Part shown: piece by piece, positions 55,005 through 61,142 of the stretch
Position numbering within the stretch: the stretch's first letter is position 1
Layout: every line of letters starts with the position of its first letter
Source: Luteitalea pratensis
GTDB taxonomy: Bacteria > Acidobacteriota > Vicinamibacteria > Vicinamibacterales > Vicinamibacteraceae
Length of the DNA stretch: 64,000 bases
Reading direction: 5' to 3'
Assembly: GCF_001618865.1 (NCBI RefSeq)
Contig: NZ_CP015136.1
Coordinates: forward strand, 372,001-436,000
Notes under the pieces: generated by a model
The model's input: the letters and a program-made list of their open reading frames with translations, nothing else
Told to the model about the DNA's origin: nothing
The model's database searches: none
Program-made: the position numbers and the translations under genes

Positions 55005-56327
55005 ATGCCGAAGGTGATCATCTGGCGCGATGGCGCCATCGAAACCGAGTTCGACCCCGGCCATCGTGACTGGCGCATGGGGCGATCGGAGACCAACGAC
55101 ATCACGTTGCTCGACCCGCGCAAGTCGGTGTCGCGCTTCCATGCGGAGCTCCGCGAGGAGAACGGACGCTGGGTCTTCATCGACCTGAACAGCCAGAACG
55201 GCAGCTGGAAGGACGGCCAGCGCGTCAATCGGCTGGTGCTCGAGCACGGCCATGAAGTGCTGTTCGGCGACTACAAGATGGCGTTCCAGGACGTCAAGGT
55301 CGCGGCGCCTCCACCGCCGCCGCCACGTCGAGGGGCCGCGCTGGTGGCGACCGACGACGTGCCGATTGCGCCGGATCAGACGCTGCTGGTGCCGGGCAAG
55401 GCGCAACCGCCCGGCCACATCGAGAGATCCACCGCCGATGGCGCCGGCGCGGCGGTGTCGTCTGCCACGCCGGCCTCACCCGCACCGTTGCCGCCAGGCA
55501 GGCTGAAGGCCAAGCCGCTGCGCAAGGGCGTCAATCCGGTCATCCTCGTACTCTTCCTGGTGGCCATGCTCGGTGCGGTGGCGGCAGTCGCGTGGAAAGT
55601 CCTGTCGTCTGGCACCGAGGAGCGACCTGTTGTCCAGGCCGAGACGCCGGCAGCTCCGCCGGCCCAGACACCGGCGGCCGCACCGCCGCCCGTCGCGCCG
55701 CCCCCTGTCGATGTGCCGCCGGCGCTGCCTCCGCCTGGCGTCGCCGTGACGCAGGGACAGACGCCGGCGACCACACCTGCGCCACCTCCCACGTCGCCAA
55801 CGCCGGGCAGCAAGGCCGGTCCCGAGGTGGCGCCGCCGCGGCCCAAGCGTGTACCGCCTCCGCCGCCCAAGGACAACCCGGCGATCGTCGTGCGTTACGA
55901 CGAGGGCCGCCGTGCGATCCGTGCCGGTCACTTCATCGAAGCCGAGCGCGCCTTCCAGGCCGTGCTCCAGATGCAGCCCGGCTTCCGCGACACGCAGACC
56001 TTGCTCGCGCAGGCGAGGGACGGCCAGTCGACGGCGCGCCAGAAGTCCCTCGCAGATGGGCGGGCCTTCGAGGCGAGCGGCGATTGGACGCGGGCCATCG
56101 CCGCGTACGAACGTGCCGGCGCCGCCGACATGGCCAGCGCTGCGCGGTCGAAGATGACGGTCGCGGGTGACGATGCCTACCGCAAGGCGCGGCAGTTCGA
56201 CGCCCGCAACCGGCCCATCGAAGCGATGACGTGGTACCAGCGTGCGGTCCAGTGGCTGCCCGACAGCGACGCGCGCAAGGCCACCGCGCAGGAACGGCTC
56301 GCGGCGCTCAAGGGAGGCGGCGCGTGA
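55005..56327 (+). CDS. FHA-domain membrane protein with Pro-rich linker and TPR-like tail
   Basis: A 440-residue protein. The N-terminal FHA domain (about 5-95) has GRSETNDITL, SRFHAEL and NSQNGSWKDG; a Pro-rich linker contains the 39-bp segment shared with the kinase at 46208. One membrane segment (about 176-200) is followed by a second Pro-rich stretch and a helical, TPR-like tail (IRAGHFIEAERAFQAVLQMQPG). ATG 55005 directly precedes the FHA fold, with GGGAG upstream. Its stop overlaps the next start (GTGA). Confidence 0.88.
   Translation: MPKVIIWRDGAIETEFDPGHRDWRMGRSETNDITLLDPRKSVSRFHAELREENGRWVFIDLNSQNGSWKDGQRVNRLVLEHGHEVLFGDYKMAFQDVKVAAPPPPPPRRGAALVATDDVPIAPDQTLLVPGKAQPPGHIERSTADGAGAAVSSATPASPAPLPPGRLKAKPLRKGVNPVILVLFLVAMLGAVAAVAWKVLSSGTEERPVVQAETPAAPPAQTPAAAPPPVAPPPVDVPPALPPPGVAVTQGQTPATTPAPPPTSPTPGSKAGPEVAPPRPKRVPPPPPKDNPAIVVRYDEGRRAIRAGHFIEAERAFQAVLQMQPGFRDTQTLLAQARDGQSTARQKSLADGRAFEASGDWTRAIAAYERAGAADMASAARSKMTVAGDDAYRKARQFDARNRPIEAMTWYQRAVQWLPDSDARKATAQERLAALKGGGA
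55420..55458. repeat. 39-bp segment shared with the kinase gene at 46208
   Basis: Identical to 46208-46246 on the same DNA strand, but here read in the sense direction and encoding IERSTADGAGAAV in the FHA protein's linker. Confidence 0.88.
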
Positions 56328-56908
56328 CCGACGCCGAGCTCGACGCGCGGCTGGGCGATCTGCGCGATGCCGAGACCGCCGACATCGCGCTCAAGGCCGC
56401 GCTGACTGGCCACATGGTGCTCTCGAGCCTGCACACCAACGACGCGACGGGCGCCGTGCTGCGCCTGCTCAACATGGGACTCGAGTCGTTCATCGTCGCG
56501 TCCGCGCTGCGCCTGGTGGTGGCACAGCGCCCGGTGCGCCGTCTGTGCAAGGAGTGCAAGGTGCCCCTAGAGATCGACGTTCGCACGCATCCTTTGACCG
56601 CAACCTACGACCGGCTGCACCACCACGGCCGCGTGTCGATCCGCGAGCGGCGCGAGTGCGCCGCCGGTGGCGGCGCCGCCTACCGCGGCCGCACCGGCAT
56701 CTTCGAGGTGCTGCGAATCTCGCCGGCCATCGAGGACCTCGTGATGCGCCGCGCCTCGGTCTCCGAGATTCGCCTCCAGGCCTACCGCGACGCCATGCGC
56801 ACGCTACGTGAAGCCGCGCTGGCCAAGGTGATCGCTGGAGAGATGTCACTGGCCGAGGTGCTTCAGCACACCGTCGCCGTCGACATGCCTGTCGCGGGAT
56901 TTGCCTGA
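56324..56908 (+). CDS. Truncated GspE/PilB-type secretion ATPase (C-terminal part)
   Basis: A 194-residue remnant of a type II/IV pilus-type ATPase that would normally be 500-600 residues. It begins inside the Walker B region (LRDAETADIALKAALTGH) and keeps the His box (LSSLHTNDATGA) and the C-terminal helices, but lacks the N-terminal domains, Walker A and Asp box. One CxxC pair (CKEC) survives and the second is lost. GTG 56324 overlaps the FHA stop and has GGGAGG just upstream, so the piece may still be translated. It cannot be an active ATPase. Confidence 0.85.
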   Translation: MTDAELDARLGDLRDAETADIALKAALTGHMVLSSLHTNDATGAVLRLLNMGLESFIVASALRLVVAQRPVRRLCKECKVPLEIDVRTHPLTATYDRLHHHGRVSIRERRECAAGGGAAYRGRTGIFEVLRISPAIEDLVMRRASVSEIRLQAYRDAMRTLREAALAKVIAGEMSLAEVLQHTVAVDMPVAGFA

Positions 56909-57672
56909 TGGGAGCCACCACTACCGTGACCCTGGGCGGCAGCGCTACCGACCGCGGACCAGTACGAGAAGTCAACGAGGACCGTGTCCTCTGCGAGGAT
57001 CGCTACGGCCTGTACGCAATTTTCGATGGTGTCGGCGGCCACAACGCCGGTGAAGTGGCGTCGCAACTCGCGCTCGAGACGCTGGCCGGCTACATCGCCC
57101 GTTCGGCGAGCAACGCCGACGACGACACGTGGCCACTCGGGTGGGATCCGCGCCTCTCGGCGACGTCCAATCGCCTGCGCACTGCCGTCGTGCTGGCCAA
57201 CCAGCGCGTGCACCTGGCCGCGCAATCCGATCCGAGCCTGGAGGGCATGGCCACGACCGTGGCTGCCGTCCTCGTGGCTGGCAACGTCGTTTCGTTCGCG
57301 CACGTCGGCGACAGCCGCATCTATCGCCTGGAGCCGGGGCCATCCCGACTGCTCACCGAAGACGACGCGGCGACGGTGGACCAGTTCGACGCCGACGGAG
57401 AACGCATCGGCTCGCGGCGCGCGCTCACGCGTGCGCTGGGTGCCGAAACCGACGTGACGCCGTCGATGGCCGAGATGCCGGTTCCGCCACACATCCGCCT
57501 CCTGCTCTGCAGCGACGGCCTGCATGGCGTCATCGGGCTCGAGGAGATCGATCCGGAGGCCTTCATCGGCGCCCCGCACTCCGTGGCGGAGCGGTTGATG
57601 ACCCAGGCCATCGACGCCGGCACTCGCGACAACGTCAGCGTCCTCGTCGTGGACGTGGGAGAAAAGGCGTGA
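56908..57672 (+). CDS. PP2C-type Ser/Thr protein phosphatase
   Basis: A 254-residue metal-dependent phosphatase. Motifs in order are REVNEDRV, IFDGVGGHNAGEVAS (metal-binding Asp and Gly), GMATTVAAVLV, HVGDSRIYRL, CSDGLHG and TRDNVSVLVVDV. It would reverse phosphorylation by the two kinases of the cluster. The segment normally reading DHS is EDDAAT here. Its start overlaps the previous stop by 1 nt, and its own stop overlaps the next gene (GTGA). Confidence 0.95.
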   Translation: MGATTTVTLGGSATDRGPVREVNEDRVLCEDRYGLYAIFDGVGGHNAGEVASQLALETLAGYIARSASNADDDTWPLGWDPRLSATSNRLRTAVVLANQRVHLAAQSDPSLEGMATTVAAVLVAGNVVSFAHVGDSRIYRLEPGPSRLLTEDDAATVDQFDADGERIGSRRALTRALGAETDVTPSMAEMPVPPHIRLLLCSDGLHGVIGLEEIDPEAFIGAPHSVAERLMTQAIDAGTRDNVSVLVVDVGEKA

Positions 57673-58292
57673 ACACGAATCTGATCGGGAACCGGGAATC
57701 GGGAACCGGGGACCGGATCGACGGCCTTCGTCGGTCGGCCTTCGGCCTTCGGGCTGGGTTGACCGCGTTTGGCATCGCGGCATTCGGTGTCGCGGCAGTC
57801 TCACGCGTGGCCGACGCGCAGCCGCTGGAGGCCAAGGACACGCAGCCGTACAGGAGCGCCGTCTACAACGTGGCCTTCAGCTACCCGAGGGAGGACTGGG
57901 TGGCCGTGCCGGCGGCTGGCGGCAACATCGCGCTGCTGATGCAGAAGAAGGGCGAGGCCAGTCTCGCGCTCGACTTCCAGGTGTTGCAGGTGGCGCTGGC
58001 GCCCGACGAGATCGACGGCACGTTCAAGGAGATCGAACTCGAACAGCTCACCCAGCGCGCACCACATGCACGGGTCATGAGCAGCGCGCTGAATGAAGTC
58101 GGCGGCCACAAGGTCATCGTCATCCGCTACGGCGCGAGTGGGCTCACGGGCGACCTCGACGTCACGCAGTACAGCGTCGTCAGCGGCGCGTCGCTGTATC
58201 GGCTGACGTGCGCGGCGACGCGGGCGACGGCCGCCAGGCACGTGCGGGCGTGCGACACCGTGGCCCGCACCCTGGTCGTCGGCAAGCAGTGA
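57669..58292 (+). CDS. Exported PsbP/DUF1795-like protein with repeat-derived signal region
   Basis: A 207-residue exported protein. After the signal region the domain YRSAVYNVAFSYPREDWVAVP and the later VTQYSVVSGASLYRLTCAATRAT resemble the PsbP/DUF1795 fold, which has no single function. The start GTG 57669 is coupled to the phosphatase stop. Bases 57688-57795, coding for residues about 7-43 including the hydrophobic signal (TAFGIAAFGVAAV), are made of heptamers of the GGGAACC, GGCCTTC and GGCATC types seen in non-coding gaps. Confidence 0.75.
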   Translation: MNTNLIGNRESGTGDRIDGLRRSAFGLRAGLTAFGIAAFGVAAVSRVADAQPLEAKDTQPYRSAVYNVAFSYPREDWVAVPAAGGNIALLMQKKGEASLALDFQVLQVALAPDEIDGTFKEIELEQLTQRAPHARVMSSALNEVGGHKVIVIRYGASGLTGDLDVTQYSVVSGASLYRLTCAATRATAARHVRACDTVARTLVVGKQ

Positions 58293-58457
58293 CGCCAGCG
58301 ACCGTGATACCGGCAATGGCCCGCGGCCGCCTCGACGCTGGCGATCGTGGAGATCCGGCATGAGCTGCTGTTGGCGTTCACGAAGTTCCGAAGTCGGCGC
58401 CAAGTGTCTGCCGTTGCTACAACTGGTGCGTTGTGGTAAGGGCAGTGCGCTCTGCCG

Positions 58458-59990
58458 ATGCATACGAACCACAGCGCGATGGAATGCACGATCTTCTCGC
58501 GGTTCCGTCGGCGATCGCCATCTGCATTCGTCGCCCTGATCGCAGTCGCCGCCTTCAGCGCTGCCCTCCCCAATGGATGGTTGGGAGACGACACGGCGCT
58601 GCTCGAAGAGCGTCTGGCCTCGGCGTCTTTCTCGACGTTCTCTTCCTACTTCAGTGAGGGCTACTGGGGTGATCTCCATTCAGGAGGCCTGTTCAGGCCA
58701 CTGAGCCTTGTACTCCTTGGCCTTCAGCGGATCGCCTTCGGCCTCAGCCCCGAGTTCTATCGGTGCGTCACCCTGATTTTGCATGCCGCCTGCAGTGTCA
58801 TGGTGGCCGCATGGCTTCGTCGGTCCGTTCCACAAGCTGCGGCGGTGTTCGGTGCGGTGCTGTTTGCGACGCATCCCGTTCATGCGGAAGCCGTCGCCAC
58901 CGTCTACGGTCAGCAGGACGTGTGGGCGGCGCTGTTCTTCCTCGCTGCCCTTCTTGCCTCGCCGCCAGTGGCGGCTCGTTCCGCGCGGTTCAGGTCCATC
59001 GCGGCCGGGTTGTTCCTTCTGCTCAGTCTGTTGTGCAAGGAGCAGGGCGTCCTGCTACCGCTGCTCGTGTTCGTCGAGCGTCGCCTGTCCGAGGAACGCG
59101 GCGGTGAGAAACACGCCTTGACGGCGGGCCCGGCCTTCTGGTTCGCCGTCGCGCTCACGATCTACGCGCTGCTTCGAGTTCACGCGCTGGGCGCCGCGCT
59201 GGTGCCGGCAGGCGAGGCGTCGATCGCCTTTGGCTACCCCTGGTGGGCCCGTGTTCATCTGGTTGTCGCTACGGTCGGGACGTACGTTCGGCTGCTCATC
59301 ATCCCGGTTGGCCAGACCACGTACTACGGACACCTGCGCTCGAGCATCCTCGGTCTGCCCGTTGTCGAGGCTCTGGTGCTTGCGGCTGCGCTCGTTGGCT
59401 TGCTCGAGTTGCGCAAGCGGCTCGATCGGCAGATTGTCGCCCTGGCGAGCGTGATCCTGCTCGTCACTTTACTGCCGGTCGCAAACGTTATCCCGATCGG
59501 CATGGTCGTCGGCGAACGCTGCCTGTATCTGCCGGTCCTGTCAATTTCGCTCCTGGCCGCAGCCGCGTGCGTTCGGTTCGCTCCAACTCGGACTGCCGCC
59601 CGCGCCGCCGTCTGCGCCCTTGCGCTCGCGGGGATCGCAGCGAGTGCTCGCGTAGTCCATCAGTGGCGCTCGCCGCTCGCCCACTGGGAGGCGACTGTCG
59701 CCAGTCACCCGACGTCGCCAATGGCGCAGGCGCGCTTGGCGCTGCTGCTCTTGCAGGACGGCTCGGGTGAGAACGAGGCAGGCACGCGCGAGGACAGGAT
59801 CGACCGGGCCGAGACGGCGTCCCAGCGCGCCATTTTGCTAAATCACCGATCTCCAGAAGCCTGGGGCGCCGCGTGCATCGTCGCAGTGGTTCGAGGCGAC
59901 TGTGAGCGAGCAAGGACAGCAGGAGCGCAGGCGGAAGCGCTGGGATTCCGCGATGTGGATCTTCAGCCGTTGCTCGAACGCTGTTGGTGA
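58458..59990 (+). CDS. TMTC-like multi-pass membrane protein
   Basis: A 510-residue protein with about ten membrane segments and a short helical C-terminal tail. ATHPVHAEAVATVYGQQD, SLLCKEQGVLLPLL and GERCLYLPV match the signature positions of the TMTC (O-mannosyltransferase, DUF1736-type) family, though the tail holds at most one or two TPR-like units. By eye its codons are less GC-biased than its neighbours', which may mean later acquisition. A role in glycan transfer outside the membrane is inferred from the family. ATG 58458 and 58479 are both possible. Confidence 0.72.
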   Translation: MHTNHSAMECTIFSRFRRRSPSAFVALIAVAAFSAALPNGWLGDDTALLEERLASASFSTFSSYFSEGYWGDLHSGGLFRPLSLVLLGLQRIAFGLSPEFYRCVTLILHAACSVMVAAWLRRSVPQAAAVFGAVLFATHPVHAEAVATVYGQQDVWAALFFLAALLASPPVAARSARFRSIAAGLFLLLSLLCKEQGVLLPLLVFVERRLSEERGGEKHALTAGPAFWFAVALTIYALLRVHALGAALVPAGEASIAFGYPWWARVHLVVATVGTYVRLLIIPVGQTTYYGHLRSSILGLPVVEALVLAAALVGLLELRKRLDRQIVALASVILLVTLLPVANVIPIGMVVGERCLYLPVLSISLLAAAACVRFAPTRTAARAAVCALALAGIAASARVVHQWRSPLAHWEATVASHPTSPMAQARLALLLLQDGSGENEAGTREDRIDRAETASQRAILLNHRSPEAWGAACIVAVVRGDCERARTAGAQAEALGFRDVDLQPLLERCW

Positions 59991-60187
59991 GTCCCACCCG
60001 GTGCGCCATTCCTTGTCGGGCCTCACCCTCCGCGTCATCGATACGGCCGTTTGCATCACGACCTGGCATTCCCGGATCCTATTCCTCCCATGACGCGTCT
60101 ACGTGAACGCGCCAACCATCGGCGCGGAGTCTGGGGAGCCGAACTGCAGTTCAACAGGCCTCTTGCAGGAATGAAAGGAGGCGGACC

Positions 60188-60829
60188 ATGTTGCGACCAC
60201 TATCGTCCACCGTCGCGCGAGTTCTTTGCACGGCGGCGCTGTGCTTCGTAGCGGCCGAAGCACCTGCCGCCATGATCGCGATCCCACTGGGTGCATTTTC
60301 GACAGGGCAGCAAGTGGTGAGTTCGTTCGGGCCCCTTCCATTCACCGACAAGGGAGCCACTTTTGAGGTGTCGGGGGCACCCGCGTTCCCTGGTGCGGAG
60401 CTAACGTTGCAATTCCTGGGCTCGACCCCCACGTTGCACGTGACATTCAGTCAGCCGACCAATCGAGCCGGGTTCTCCCTGGGACCATATTGCTGTACGG
60501 GAACCGCGATGAGTCTTGCGGTGCAGGCCTTCGCCGACCCGGCCGGAGCCGTACCGGTAGGAACGATCCCGTTCAGTTTCGTGAACAGTGGGACCTTTCC
60601 CCTCTTCGCCGGCTTCCAGTCCGACGCGCCCTTCAGGCGGGCGTCCATAACCTTCACACCAGGCGGCCCGCAGGTGTCGTTCATGGCCATCGACGACTTT
60701 CGGTTCGAGGGCACAACGGCCGTACCGGAGCCAGTCTCGGTCTCGCTGATATTGCTTGGTCTTGCCGGGGCTGGAGTTCGCCTGTCGAGAACCGTCGGCG
60801 GGCGGAAAGCCACTCGCCGAACGCAGTGA
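60188..60829 (+). CDS. PEP-CTERM sorting-domain protein
   Basis: A 213-residue exported protein. A signal peptide (VARVLCTAALCFVAAEAPAA) precedes a beta-rich domain of unknown function. The C-terminus has VPEP, a hydrophobic segment (VSVSLILLGLAGAGV) and a basic tail (RTVGGRKATRR), the three parts of a PEP-CTERM signal processed by an exosortase. No exosortase is in the window. AAAGGAGG lies just before the ATG, the strongest ribosome site here. Confidence 0.9.
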   Translation: MLRPLSSTVARVLCTAALCFVAAEAPAAMIAIPLGAFSTGQQVVSSFGPLPFTDKGATFEVSGAPAFPGAELTLQFLGSTPTLHVTFSQPTNRAGFSLGPYCCTGTAMSLAVQAFADPAGAVPVGTIPFSFVNSGTFPLFAGFQSDAPFRRASITFTPGGPQVSFMAIDDFRFEGTTAVPEPVSVSLILLGLAGAGVRLSRTVGGRKATRRTQ

Positions 60830-61142
60830 GCCCGGCATGGGCCCCAGCACCCGGTAGTTCAGAATCACGTGCGGCTGCCGGAGCGGCAGCCGCACTGCCC
60901 TCGTCAGTCAGGCCGAGCCGCTCTGATGTGACCGGTGAACGCAACGCGTGGTGGCAGACGCGCTCCAGCCGCTAGAGTGGGGGCCGGCCGGCACGACGAG
61001 CCCCGCGTGCAGGTCATACCCCTTCCTCTGTGCATGACAGGAGCCCGGCGGGGGCGCCTCGACCGGCTCGCGCCGATGCCCCAGGCGACGCACCAGCGCC
61101 TGCCAGTGGCTGTCCGAGGGCCGGGGTAACATTCGCAGCCAG
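60830..61142. other. Gap between the PEP-CTERM and cytochrome genes
   Basis: These 313 bp contain one strong hairpin (60869-60895) near the left end. Otherwise I see no gene, repeat array or clear promoter. Confidence 0.5.
60869..60895 (+). terminator. Hairpin after the PEP-CTERM gene
   Basis: GTGCGGCTGCC and GGCAGCCGCAC form a perfect 11-bp stem with a 5-nt loop, 40 bp after the stop codon. No T-tract follows, so termination may be weak or factor-dependent. Confidence 0.5.

Noticed and set aside
60120-60150. A weak GG-N10-GC match upstream of the PEP-CTERM gene as a sigma-54 promoter
   Set aside because: Only the GG and TGC agree with the consensus. PEP-CTERM genes can be sigma-54 controlled, but this match is too poor to list.
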